Part shown: piece by piece, positions 1-8,740 of the stretch
Numbering within the stretch: the stretch's first letter is position 1
Layout of the letters: each line of letters starts with the position of its first letter
NCBI GenBank assembly: GCA_016868315.1
Contig: VGHE01000002.1
Span: 406,466 to 470,465 of the forward strand
Source of the DNA: Betaproteobacteria bacterium
GTDB taxonomy: Bacteria; Bdellovibrionota_B; Oligoflexia; Silvanigrellales; Silvanigrellaceae
Length of the DNA: 64,000 nucleotides
Direction: 5' to 3'
Position numbers and translations under genes: made by a program
Notes under the pieces: model-generated
What the model saw: only the letters and a program-made list of their open reading frames with translations
Told to the model about the DNA's origin: nothing
The model's database searches: none

Positions 1-249
1 TCCCACTTCCACGAATTGGTACTCATCGTTATTTTGAACTGAGAAATCGTTGCAGGAATAGGGGAACTGTTCAAAGGCATCCGGAGTGTTTGTGTCTGAC
101 TTAATCATTGTAAGTGAGCAGCTCACGACGGTTGGATATTTGCGCGAGCGGCTTTCACTGCTCTGAGAACGGCTGACAGGGGTAAATGCTCCACAAAACA
201 TAAGCGCAGCGCAGGCGACAGCAAGCGAAGTGATTGGGCTCAATTTCAT
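1..249 (-). CDS. Secreted protein of unknown function, N-terminal part only (runs off left edge)
   Basis: An open frame of 83 codons reads leftward from an ATG at 247-249 and is still open at base 1, so only the N-terminus is in the window. The first residues form a typical signal peptide: Lys2, a hydrophobic core rich in Ala, Leu and Phe, then a small-residue region near residue 25. The mature part seen is Ser-rich with two Cys. A GGAGA ribosome site sits about 8 bases before the ATG, which supports the start. A TTGACA box on the minus strand (302-307) lies upstream, but its -10 partner is poor. Too little is visible to name a family. The gene is divergent from the M48 lipoprotein. Confidence 0.6.
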   Translation of the reverse strand, partial: MKLSPITSLAVACAALMFCGAFTPVSRSQSSESRSRKYPTVVSCSLTMIKSDTNTPDAFEQFPYSCNDFSVQNNDEYQFVEVG

Positions 250-437
250 TGGCAAGTTCTCCGGAAGAATTTTGCAACAAAGTCGCTGTGGCGCCGGCTC
301 TTGTCAAGAATTCTAGCCTTCTTTCTGAAGTCTCGCTCAAGCGGTAAGAACCAGTAGATTATTTGTTTTTTTCTGAAGGCTAAAGATTAGTCATCAATTT
401 CCGATACTAATACGGTTAAAAAGCATGAGGTGCGACT

Positions 438-1430
438 ATGATTATCAGGCTCTCGCTTTTCCTGACCCTTGCACTAATGGCTTCGGCGTGTCGGAACGCA
501 TCGTCCGAGGGGGTAGGCGAGGACGGTGAATCGGTCGTTTCTTCCTCTCCGCTATCCCTCAACGTTAAAGACTGGATTATTACTTCGGGTTTTATTGTGG
601 ACCTGAATGTTGAATCGGCAGGCAAGCGTTTGCAGTGGCTGGCACAGCAATCCACAAAGTTTGAGGTTAAGCCTGCCAATCCCTCGGAAGTTCCGGGAGC
701 AAACGGTTGCTACATTGACTTCAATTACCAGGGAAGCGTGAGCCGAATTCCCGTCGACGAAGGAGCGGCTCAACCTCATCCGAATGGTCGAGTGATGTAT
801 TGTAGAAGGGGACGACTCTTCTACGCCCCTGTAGATACGGCCTCTCCTCGGCTTCTGCAGGAGATGGGTGTTTCTTCATCTGAGCTAGCCGGGATACAGT
901 TTTATCGTGTTCCTACTCAGACCGTGAACGCCTGGGCGACTTATTTCGATGGAAAAGGAATTGTAGCGGTTTACGACGGTCTTGGAGCTGCAATGCGCGC
1001 AGGCGGGATTGATGAGAAATCCGGTGTTGGGATTACTCTGGGTCATGAAGTGGGCCACATTGTGGATATGAAAAAAGCGGGCTTCTCCAATCTAAATGCA
1101 GCTCGCCAACGCGTTGTTGCAACCTGTGAGTCGCGGCTCAAAGGACTTGACTCAAAATCGATTACTCTCGCTGTTCGCTCGGATACCTGTTCACGCGATA
1201 TGGCCTCGAATTCTCGCGGATATGAATATTCTGCCGACAATTTTGCAGTGAGTATTCTTGCCCGCAAGAAGTACCCGCAAACCTTCGACCCTTTTGCCTT
1301 TGTTGAATTTGCGCGAAAAATTGGTTCCGGAAAATATGATGCCTACGGGTCGCACCCAGATGGCGTTGAGCGTGGACTCCAAATGGAGCGCAGCCTTGAG
1401 CGCGTTGGTATCAAACGTAAAATCTTTTAA
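438..1430 (+). CDS. M48-like zinc metalloprotease lipoprotein
   Basis: The 330-residue product starts with a lipoprotein signal ending in a lipobox (LMASAC, Cys18), so it should be anchored in the envelope. The zinc-protease motif HEVGH lies at residues 203-207. A downstream Glu263 in the context YEYSAD matches the third zinc ligand (ExxxD) of M48-type gluzincins. The last third holds a conserved-looking 'SHPDGVERG' segment, also common in the family near the active site. The usual role is periplasmic protein quality control or processing; the substrate cannot be told. A GAGGTG site precedes the ATG by 6 bases. The stop overlaps the stop of the convergent methyltransferase gene. The family call is firm, the role is inference. 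Confidence 0.85.
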   Translation: MIIRLSLFLTLALMASACRNASSEGVGEDGESVVSSSPLSLNVKDWIITSGFIVDLNVESAGKRLQWLAQQSTKFEVKPANPSEVPGANGCYIDFNYQGSVSRIPVDEGAAQPHPNGRVMYCRRGRLFYAPVDTASPRLLQEMGVSSSELAGIQFYRVPTQTVNAWATYFDGKGIVAVYDGLGAAMRAGGIDEKSGVGITLGHEVGHIVDMKKAGFSNLNAARQRVVATCESRLKGLDSKSITLAVRSDTCSRDMASNSRGYEYSADNFAVSILARKKYPQTFDPFAFVEFARKIGSGKYDAYGSHPDGVERGLQMERSLERVGIKRKIF

Positions 1431-2848
1431 CGCGCAGTGGTTCCGGGGTGCCAGAAGATAGAAATGACCTCCGCGTGCATCGTGTGAGCAAAGCAGTCAA
1501 ACAATGCAATGGAATGCATTTGGAAGGCTGCGTCCAGGAAGGGCTTGGTATCCCGGGCGAAGCTGGCCATGTCGCAGGCAATCCAAACCACAACGGTCGG
1601 AGTTGCTCTTTTGGTGAGAGCATTGGCCAATGCTCGGGCGGTAGGTGCGCCAATCCCATCGCGTGGTGGGTCGCACAAAAGAATGTCTGGAAGTTCGTTG
1701 GCACGCACGCGTGCAGCAATGAACTCCCGCACGTCATCGACCGTTGCTTGTGGCGCGATGCTCGGATGATTCGACTTCAACGCATTTATCGCCGGTGAAA
1801 TTCCCTCAACGCTCCATGTGGTCACTTGACGGGTGAGGCCAGCCGCCTTTGCAGGAAGATCTGAGAATGCCCCAGCACCACAATACAAATCCCACGCTGT
1901 CCAAGTGCGTTTGTTGCTGAGAGCCGCAAGCGCAGGAAGCCGCACGAGCGCCTTAAGTTGTTTGCTGATTTCAGAGCGGTAGAGATTCATCGCATCGCGG
2001 TGTGGCTGTAAAAATCCTTGCGGGGCAATGGAGAAGTGATCGATTTCGGGATGATTGATTTGGATGAAGCCGCGGTTGTCGAGCTGTGGGCCATTCCACT
2101 GCTTTACAAAGTTGTGCATCAGCTCACGCACTTTGGCTTCGGTTGCGTTGCCTGCAGAGCAGCGCACATCTTTGAGCCAAAGAGTTACGGTTTCGTTCTT
2201 TAGAACCGTTGCCTCAATCTGCATGTCAATGAGTCCTGTGCTTTCAAAAAGCTGGCTCATTTCAGGAGAGGTGAGACGTGCCAGCAGTTCTGCTCGCGCT
2301 CTGTCGAGCGGTGGGGATACAATCAGACACCCTTCAGCACTGACGACGTTATGTGATTTGCGCGCAAAAAAGCCCAATTCCGTGCCATTAAAATGCCAGC
2401 GCACGCGTTGACGGTAGCGCGACGTGATTCCCTGCTCACAGCGCAGCATGCGACCGGCAATTTGAATTTGCTCGACTGGCCATTGGCCAATGCGTCGGAG
2501 TGTCTGCACCAGCCATTGCTTCTTCAGAGTGAGTTGAGCTGAGGGTGTCACGTGCTGCAACTGACATCCGCCGCAGCTTTGCGCGCGACGGCAAGGTGGC
2601 TTTTGGCGCATGTCGGATTTTTTCGAAATGCCCACCATCTTTGCTTCGGCCATGGTGCTGGTCTCGTGTACAAGTGCCGCAGTAATAACCTCGCCGCCCA
2701 GCGCACCCTCAACGAAAACGACCTTGCCGTTGGCAAGTCGACCCACACCACGTCCGTCGGTGGCAGTGTCGTGCAACTCCAACTCGAATGTATGCACCTG
2801 GCGGTTTAAATTCTGAGTGTGTGTTTCGTTGTGCAAAAAAGACTCCAC
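1427..2848 (-). CDS. rlmD: TrmA/RlmD-type 23S rRNA (uracil-5-)-methyltransferase
   Basis: The 473-residue protein has an N-terminal TRAM-like domain (about residues 25-80). Cys86, Cys92, Cys95 and Cys174 have the spacing of the 4Fe-4S cluster in RlmD (RumA). A SAM-binding motif DLYCGAGAFS follows, then a DPPRDG motif, and the nucleophile is in IACDMASFARD (Cys425). The general-base Glu fits the C-terminal HAEVI. It should methylate C5 of a uridine in 23S rRNA; which uridine cannot be read from sequence. It is the last gene of a minus-strand run after the sugar transferase (86-base gap). The listed start is GTG; a TTG at 2836 with GGAG 6 bases upstream is an alternative. Confidence 0.88.
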   Translation of the reverse strand: MESFLHNETHTQNLNRQVHTFELELHDTATDGRGVGRLANGKVVFVEGALGGEVITAALVHETSTMAEAKMVGISKKSDMRQKPPCRRAQSCGGCQLQHVTPSAQLTLKKQWLVQTLRRIGQWPVEQIQIAGRMLRCEQGITSRYRQRVRWHFNGTELGFFARKSHNVVSAEGCLIVSPPLDRARAELLARLTSPEMSQLFESTGLIDMQIEATVLKNETVTLWLKDVRCSAGNATEAKVRELMHNFVKQWNGPQLDNRGFIQINHPEIDHFSIAPQGFLQPHRDAMNLYRSEISKQLKALVRLPALAALSNKRTWTAWDLYCGAGAFSDLPAKAAGLTRQVTTWSVEGISPAINALKSNHPSIAPQATVDDVREFIAARVRANELPDILLCDPPRDGIGAPTARALANALTKRATPTVVVWIACDMASFARDTKPFLDAAFQMHSIALFDCFAHTMHAEVISIFWHPGTTAR

Positions 2849-2934
2849 GCAAAGCGGACAACACAGAGAGTTCTGGTGCAGTCCTGCTTAAATATATCAC
2901 ACATAATGCGACGGAAGTCACTCGAGGTCAAAAA

Positions 2935-4299
2935 TCAGTACGCATTCGGATGGATAAAACCCTTCAGAGGGGTGAGGACACAGATTTTGAGGTCGAGCCA
3001 TAGGCTCCAATTTTGAATGTACCAGAGGTCACATTCGATTCGCTTTTCAAGTGAAGTATTGCCGCGCCAGCCATTGATTTGTGCCCAACCCGTGATGCCA
3101 GCCTTGACCTTGTGGCGCAGCATGTAGCCGGGGAGGTTGTGACGGAACTGATCGACGAAGAACGGGCGCTCGGGTCGGGGTCCCACAACACTCATTTCAC
3201 CGCGCAACACGTTCCAAAACTGCGGGATTTCATCGAGGCTCGTTTTGCGCAGAAAGGCGCCTACACGTGTGACACGGGAATCATTCTTGCTCGCCCAAAC
3301 AGGACCCGATGAGCTCTCTGCATCGACCCGCATGCCACGGAACTTCAGGCAGTTGAAGGTTTTGCCGTCGAGACCCATGCGTTCTTGCTTATAAAAAATC
3401 GGTCCCGGGCTTGAGATTCGCACGGCCAATGCACAAGCCGCAAAAACGGGGCTCAATAAAAGCAACGCAAACGCTGAGAATACTAGATCGAACCCACGCT
3501 TGAGAATTCTTCCATAGCTGTCGAGACTGGAGCCATTTAAAACAATTGCTGGAAGAGCATCGAGCTGAATGATCCGCGGCACGAGGAATTCGGGAGCTTC
3601 AAAGTCCGGAACAACAATCACGTCCGCCAGAGTGTTACCCAGCACTTCATAAATCGTATGGAGTCGTGGAGTTTCTGAGGCAGAAGGAGCCAGGAAGACG
3701 ATGTCTACGTCGCCTGCATTCAGGCGCGCGCGCAAATCGGGAAGGTGAGAGATATCGAGTTGTGCATCTACCACCAACGCCCAGTCGCTACGATCTTGGA
3801 TCATTTTGACCATGCGTTCGGCAACAGCACCACTGCCCACGACAACCGCACGTCCCCGGGTTTTGCTGTGACGCAGATACCATCGGTTCAGCTTGCGTAA
3901 AAAACTGCGCCCAAAGGCAAGTGCAATAGGCGCAAGAACGAAGAATACGCCCATGGTGGCACGGCTGAAGCGGTGATCGTAAACAAAATAAACGGAGGCA
4001 ACAAAAACAACGAATGACATGAGATGTGCACGGGAAAGATCAAAGGCCTCTTCCCACACGCGGCGCCGTTCGAGGCTGCGCCGATAAACTCCCAGCGCTA
4101 CGAAAACCATCCCATACGAAAGAATAAGTGCAGGGAGCAGAGAGGCATAGCGCGAGAAGGTGTCGGTGCCTTTGGTGAGCTCGATGAGTTCGGTTTTGAA
4201 GCGGATAGTATAGGCCAAAATCCAGCACAGTGTGACACAAAGAAGGTCGATGCCACCGCGAAACACATTAAGGACTTGAGCGTGTTTGTGAATGCGCAT
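2935..4299 (-). CDS. Polyprenyl-phosphate sugar-1-phosphate transferase (WcaJ type)
   Basis: The 454-residue membrane protein has the architecture of exopolysaccharide-initiating transferases. It has about four N-terminal membrane helices and a Rossmann-like central region (GSGAVAERM near residues 150-160). One more helix ([15 protein letters not shown]) leads into the conserved catalytic domain with [40 protein letters not shown] and [14 protein letters not shown]. It should move a hexose-1-phosphate from a nucleotide sugar to undecaprenyl phosphate on the cytoplasmic face, starting capsule, EPS or O-antigen repeat units. It starts 2 bases after the glycosyltransferase stop, so both are translated from one message. 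The sugar used is not predictable here. Confidence 0.88.
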   Translation of the reverse strand: MRIHKHAQVLNVFRGGIDLLCVTLCWILAYTIRFKTELIELTKGTDTFSRYASLLPALILSYGMVFVALGVYRRSLERRRVWEEAFDLSRAHLMSFVVFVASVYFVYDHRFSRATMGVFFVLAPIALAFGRSFLRKLNRWYLRHSKTRGRAVVVGSGAVAERMVKMIQDRSDWALVVDAQLDISHLPDLRARLNAGDVDIVFLAPSASETPRLHTIYEVLGNTLADVIVVPDFEAPEFLVPRIIQLDALPAIVLNGSSLDSYGRILKRGFDLVFSAFALLLLSPVFAACALAVRISSPGPIFYKQERMGLDGKTFNCLKFRGMRVDAESSSGPVWASKNDSRVTRVGAFLRKTSLDEIPQFWNVLRGEMSVVGPRPERPFFVDQFRHNLPGYMLRHKVKAGITGWAQINGWRGNTSLEKRIECDLWYIQNWSLWLDLKICVLTPLKGFIHPNAY

Positions 4300-4301
4300 T
4301 C

Positions 4302-5450
4302 TCAGCCTTTTTCCAACAGAGTCAAAATGTGATCGGCCAGGTTCTCCGCAAAGCGTTCATGCGAGAATGAGCCTGCATGAGCTCGCAGTGTTTGGGTATC
4401 CACATCCACTGCCAATGCCTTGCGCAAAGCCAGCTCCAAAGATGCGGTGTCTCCAAGCTCGAACAGGCTTCCTGTACGACCATCGGTGACCGTTTCGCCC
4501 GTGCCCCCCTGCTTCGGAGCAACGACCCAGCACCCTGATGCCATGGCTTCGAGCGGGACAATGCCAAAATCTTCCAGCGCGGGAAAGAGGAGTACCTTGT
4601 GAGTCTCGTAAAGCGAGGCCACATCAGCGTCAGAGGGCTCAATGTTAAGGCGCACCAACGGATGGTTGCTGTATTTTTGGGCAGCAAGTTGCAGTTCGGC
4701 ACCCTGTCCGGCGGCTGTGACCGGGATGCCCCAGCGGACACACAAATCGAGTGCTTCCAACATTTTTTTGTAAGGCACCCAGGCTCCAAACAGCAGCACC
4801 CGATTTTCCCTTGCCTGAGCCAGCGGCTTTTGTGCAAAGCGGCTCAGATCAACCGAGGGGTGAACAACTACTGCATGACGGCGGTAGTAGAGTTCGCACC
4901 GCCTGGCGACAAAATGGCTGTTGGCAACGAGGAGGTCGACCCGTGCTGTTGAACACACGTCCCACATGCGCAGCTTTTGAAGCAACGCACGCCGCAGGAT
5001 TTCGAGCGGTGAGGTGAGCGCTACGGCTTTCGGGAAGTAGTTGTGCTCCTGATCCCAGGCATAGCGCATCGGGCTGTGGATATAGCAGAGGTGTTTGGCG
5101 TGAGGCGGTGGAATAATTCCTTTGGCTGCGCAACTGCTGCTGCTGATAATCAGGTCGAAGCCATTGAGGTTGAAGCTCTCTGCAGCCATGGGCAACCAAG
5201 GCAACAGTAGCTTATAGATTTTTCCAACTCCCGGCAGGCGGTTCAGAAATGATTTAATTGAGTTGTGCTTGTTTTGTGTGAGCAGTACTTTTTCGGGCTG
5301 CCCAAGTAAACAATGCAGCTCTGCTTGAGGAAACAGGTTAAGAATCTGCTCGAGAACGCGCTCTCCGCCTCTGCGCACGAAAACCCAGTCGTGCACAACC
5401 GCCACCCTCATATTGCGAGTGCGTTCTTTGAGTTGAGTCACCGAACTCAT
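4302..5450 (-). CDS. GT4-family glycosyltransferase
   Basis: This 382-residue protein has a two-Rossmann GT-B layout. The N-terminal VAVVHDWVFVRRGGERV (from about residue 16) is typical of acceptor-side domains in GT4 enzymes. The C-terminal donor domain carries FPALEDFGIVPLEAMASG followed by a GGTGE segment, the EX7E-type signature. It likely extends a lipid-linked glycan begun by the WcaJ-type enzyme encoded 2 bases downstream. The ATG at 5450 overlaps the stop of the NFACT gene as ATGA and has GGAG about 9 bases before it, which supports this start over the internal Met14. Donor and acceptor are unknown. Confidence 0.86.
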   Translation of the reverse strand: MSSVTQLKERTRNMRVAVVHDWVFVRRGGERVLEQILNLFPQAELHCLLGQPEKVLLTQNKHNSIKSFLNRLPGVGKIYKLLLPWLPMAAESFNLNGFDLIISSSSCAAKGIIPPPHAKHLCYIHSPMRYAWDQEHNYFPKAVALTSPLEILRRALLQKLRMWDVCSTARVDLLVANSHFVARRCELYYRRHAVVVHPSVDLSRFAQKPLAQARENRVLLFGAWVPYKKMLEALDLCVRWGIPVTAAGQGAELQLAAQKYSNHPLVRLNIEPSDADVASLYETHKVLLFPALEDFGIVPLEAMASGCWVVAPKQGGTGETVTDGRTGSLFELGDTASLELALRKALAVDVDTQTLRAHAGSFSHERFAENLADHILTLLEKG

Positions 5451-7210
5451 TCCTGCTTCTCCATAAACATTTGCAGTTCAATCTGAGAATACCTGACAAA
5501 TCGGTGTTCGCTACGCCGCACGATCACTTTTCCCGGTGGAAGGTCTTTGCGCTTGTCGAGATCGCCACGCTGAGCAACGTAAACATCGGCCTCTTGAGCT
5601 CGCGTCTGCTTTGAATGATGGATGGCCAGCATGGCGGCTTCCTTCAGGGCAGCATCGGAGGGCTTCGCACCTTTGGGTTTCTCGAGCCAAACGTGACTTC
5701 CTTCCCCTGTCACCACGTGCACCCAGGTGTGATGCGATGGCATGAGCTTCAGCATGGCATCGGCATCGGCTGCTGATTTTGAAACCCGCAGAAATTCACC
5801 GGAGCTCGCCCGATAAGAACGATACGGCAGACGTCGCTCGCGTTCAGCTTCAAGCGCTGCTGATTTTTGTTGTCCGGCAGTCCAAGTGACTTCGAGGACA
5901 GTGAGCAGCCGTTGCACGGAAACCAAATGCGTAACCTCGCGTGCTAGGCTGAGCTGAGCGTTGCGGATTTCCTCGGGCAGAGCGCGGCAATCTGCACCTG
6001 CACGAATGACTGAATCTTCAAACCGCTCCAGAGCCACACGGCTCTCCTCAACGCGGCGCTCGAGTTCATCTCTGCGCCGTTTGAGTTTTTCCAGTGTGTC
6101 GAAGGTTGCACTCACCAAATCGCCTGGCGACTGTCCCGGCTTGAGAGTGATGATGGGCGGCAAACTGGCGCTTGTGATGAGTTCGGGTGGTACGTGCCAC
6201 TGCGAGAACCCTTTAGGCCACATATAAATATGCGCCCTGAGCGCCTCTGCGCGCGAGCGCAGAGCATTGAGCTCATGCACTGCAGGGAGATCGGCTTTTT
6301 GCCGTTGCAAACGCCTTTCAAGGAACTGAATCCGTGTGCGCGCAGCGCGGCGTACGTGAGTGGGGAGCAGGTTGAGTGCTCCTTGAAGAGTCATCTCAGG
6401 TTGAGGAGGCGCTGCTGCTGTAACTGGCTGTTGAGGAGTTTCTTCCTGAAATCTGCCTGCTCCCGCAGGAATCATGAGCGGAGGTAAGGCCGTGTGAACG
6501 ATGTTTTCGCTCGCATTTAACAATGCTGCGGGCTGCGCTTCTGCTGTGCTGGTGGCAGAGACTTCTGCAACATCTGTAGCAAGACTGCGCAGGCACGAGA
6601 AAACCAAGGGCTGGGTGAACGTCGCTCGGCGCTTGGTTTTTGTGTTTTCAAGTGACCATTCGCAGTGGCTCTCGAAAAAATCTTCCTTGCCCATATATCC
6701 ACTGCACTGGGAGGCGTAGCGCTCAGGAACGCCTTGATGCTTGTGCGCAACACAAACGCGTGCGGGACGGTGGTCAAGATCAAGTACGAGGCAATTGGGT
6801 GCATCTGCCGGCCAATCCCGACTGTCTTCGAAATTTTCTCCTGGAGGTGCAAATTCAATGATTACAGCGACAGGCTCAATACTGAGTAGAACCTGGTGTA
6901 CTTTTCTTCCTTGAAGATATTTGCGCGCCATCTGAACAACAGAGTTGGGTTTTGGTTGTGCCTGCGGGCGCGCGGAGCCCAATGCTATGCCTGATCCGGT
7001 GCGTTGGATGCTGAGCAAAACCGGGTCGCGCGGAGCACCTGGCTTGTAGATGTTGAGCACAAGAAAGCCATCATCGGATGCTGTGATTTTTTGAACTGTG
7101 GCATGGCGCAACCGCTCGAACACGAGAGTGAACTTTTTTTGCCACAGGCCGAGGCGCGCCCAATGCGGAGCAATCTCCTGGAAGAAACGTGGGGTGGTTG
7201 TCGGCTGCAT
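5447..7210 (-). CDS. rqcH: NFACT family protein, RqcH/Rqc2-like ribosome quality-control factor
   Basis: A 587-residue protein is predicted from the ATG at 7210, chosen because GAAGG lies 7 bases upstream; the frame is open further up to 7342 but without a good ribosome site. The order is NFACT-N-like domain (about 1-250), a divergent linker, helix-hairpin/coiled coil (about 290-460), and a C-terminal NFACT-R domain with YRxYxxSxG, HHTWVHV, HVWLEKP and an HHSK segment. Known relatives bind the large ribosomal subunit with a stalled peptidyl-tRNA and add C-terminal Ala tails that mark the chain for decay. Its operon partners are two polysaccharide enzymes and an rRNA methyltransferase. The middle of the N-domain is diverged, so tailing activity is not assured. 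Confidence 0.78.
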   Translation of the reverse strand: MQPTTTPRFFQEIAPHWARLGLWQKKFTLVFERLRHATVQKITASDDGFLVLNIYKPGAPRDPVLLSIQRTGSGIALGSARPQAQPKPNSVVQMARKYLQGRKVHQVLLSIEPVAVIIEFAPPGENFEDSRDWPADAPNCLVLDLDHRPARVCVAHKHQGVPERYASQCSGYMGKEDFFESHCEWSLENTKTKRRATFTQPLVFSCLRSLATDVAEVSATSTAEAQPAALLNASENIVHTALPPLMIPAGAGRFQEETPQQPVTAAAPPQPEMTLQGALNLLPTHVRRAARTRIQFLERRLQRQKADLPAVHELNALRSRAEALRAHIYMWPKGFSQWHVPPELITSASLPPIITLKPGQSPGDLVSATFDTLEKLKRRRDELERRVEESRVALERFEDSVIRAGADCRALPEEIRNAQLSLAREVTHLVSVQRLLTVLEVTWTAGQQKSAALEAERERRLPYRSYRASSGEFLRVSKSAADADAMLKLMPSHHTWVHVVTGEGSHVWLEKPKGAKPSDAALKEAAMLAIHHSKQTRAQEADVYVAQRGDLDKRKDLPPGKVIVRRSEHRFVRYSQIELQMFMEKQE

Positions 7211-7441
7211 GTGCGGACCTTCGTGTGTTGCGGAGGTATCAGAGATTATTGAGCGGGCAGCAGGTCTGTTCGAGGACAAGCAGTTCCAGCGCGCGGCCAT
7301 AGTTCCCGACAACGTCCCAAGAGATATGCTCTCCCCGGGCAAAAATCAAACCAAATGGCAAAGTTGCTTTGACTCACCGGGGGGGTTCCCTGTAGCTTCG
7401 CAGGACTTTCTTTCAGGCTTTGCAACGGGGGTTTGGGGGCG

Positions 7442-8740
7442 ATGAAATGGCCACACAAAGTCCGTGTTTTTTTCTTCCTGATTTGTTGTCAAGGATTTCC
7501 AGTCTACGCAGACACTGCGCAACCTCAGCCGTCTACGCCGCTTGATTTTTCGGCTGTGCTGCAAAAGGTCAGGGCTGTTTCGTACTCGCTTCAGCGCAGT
7601 CAGCAACTGGTGGAGGCAGCTCAGGCCTCCCATGCGGCCACTGGTCTTCAAGACTTTCCAGCGCTGCAGCTCTCGAACGGATTGGCCTACCAGCAATCTG
7701 TGGGCAAGCTGCGGCAGCAACATGCGTTGGCGCTGAGTGCCACCTTGTGGGATTTTGGGCGACAGCAGGCGCAAGAATTGCGCGCGCAGGCTCAAGTTGA
7801 ATTGAGCGAAGCTCAGCTCAGTGAGCAAGATGAAGTTCTGCGTGCAAAAACAGCCCGCTATTACGTCGCATTACACGCGGCAGAGCGAATTCTTGCCCTG
7901 GCTGAAGAGCAGCTGCGCAATGCGCAGAGCAAATTGCAAACAGTCAATGCTGCATACAGACGCGGGGAACGGCCACAGACAGATGTGGTCAAACTCAAAG
8001 TTGAAGAGGGGCGTGCGCAGCTTTTTCTTTCTCGTTCCCAAGATGAACATGCAGCTCTTTCAGCGCAGTTGTTGCTTTCCACTCTGGCCGACAGCACATC
8101 GTTCAACGCTCAACCGCGTCTCCGTTTCAAACCTCTCCCCGAGCGGGCGGTGGCGCAGTGGTCTGAGCTTTTTGTAGGCTGGGAAAAGCATGTGCCCGAG
8201 TCTGCGAGTTTTCTTAAAATCGTTGCAAATGAAAAAGCAGTGCAGGCCGAGCTTCACTCTATTGATGCCGAACGCTTTCCAACCATCGGGAGTACGGCTG
8301 CGCTGCAGGCTAATGGCAGTCTTTTGCCCATCAAACCTGATTTTCTTGCGCAATTGAACCTGCAGTACAGCATTCCATTAACATCGCAGCGCAATATGCG
8401 GCGTTCAGCGCTGCTGGCGCGCGTCAAAGAAATACAGCTCAATCTCACCGAGGAGAATAAAAACCGTCGCGATAAAGTTGTTCAAAGCAGAATTCGTGCG
8501 CAAGGTGTGTTGCGAACACTCGATTTACAGCGGGCTCAAATTGAAACCTTGCTCGAGTACCAAAAACTGATCCGCAACCGGTATTTTGCAGGCCGTGCGA
8601 CTTTACTTGAGCTCACCACAACCGAAGATGACCTGCTCGCACAGCGACTCGAGCTGGCTCGGCTGCAGTCGAATTTGTATCTTATTGCCCTCGATGCTGC
8701 CGATGCCCTCGGAGGAAAACACATTGAAGAACTCTTCTAA
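7442..8740 (+). CDS. TolC-family outer-membrane efflux channel
   Basis: This 432-residue protein begins with a signal peptide (KWPHKVRVFFFLIC core, cleavage near the ADTAQ segment). It then shows two long alpha-helical halves rich in Ala, Gln, Glu and Leu, the pattern of the outer-membrane efflux protein family. YRRGERPQTDVVKLK and a related YFAGRATLLEL are the paired repeat signatures of each half. The ATG at 7442 is preferred over a TTG at 7433. It forms the trimeric duct in the outer membrane for the adaptor and RND pump encoded next. The gene overlaps the likely adaptor start (TTG 8724), so the three are coupled. Confidence 0.88.
   Translation: MKWPHKVRVFFFLICCQGFPVYADTAQPQPSTPLDFSAVLQKVRAVSYSLQRSQQLVEAAQASHAATGLQDFPALQLSNGLAYQQSVGKLRQQHALALSATLWDFGRQQAQELRAQAQVELSEAQLSEQDEVLRAKTARYYVALHAAERILALAEEQLRNAQSKLQTVNAAYRRGERPQTDVVKLKVEEGRAQLFLSRSQDEHAALSAQLLLSTLADSTSFNAQPRLRFKPLPERAVAQWSELFVGWEKHVPESASFLKIVANEKAVQAELHSIDAERFPTIGSTAALQANGSLLPIKPDFLAQLNLQYSIPLTSQRNMRRSALLARVKEIQLNLTEENKNRRDKVVQSRIRAQGVLRTLDLQRAQIETLLEYQKLIRNRYFAGRATLLELTTTEDDLLAQRLELARLQSNLYLIALDAADALGGKHIEELF

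Noticed and set aside
155..340. 61-codon minus-strand frame at the left end
   Set aside because: It overlaps the real secreted-protein start in another frame, has no ribosome site and no sensible composition.
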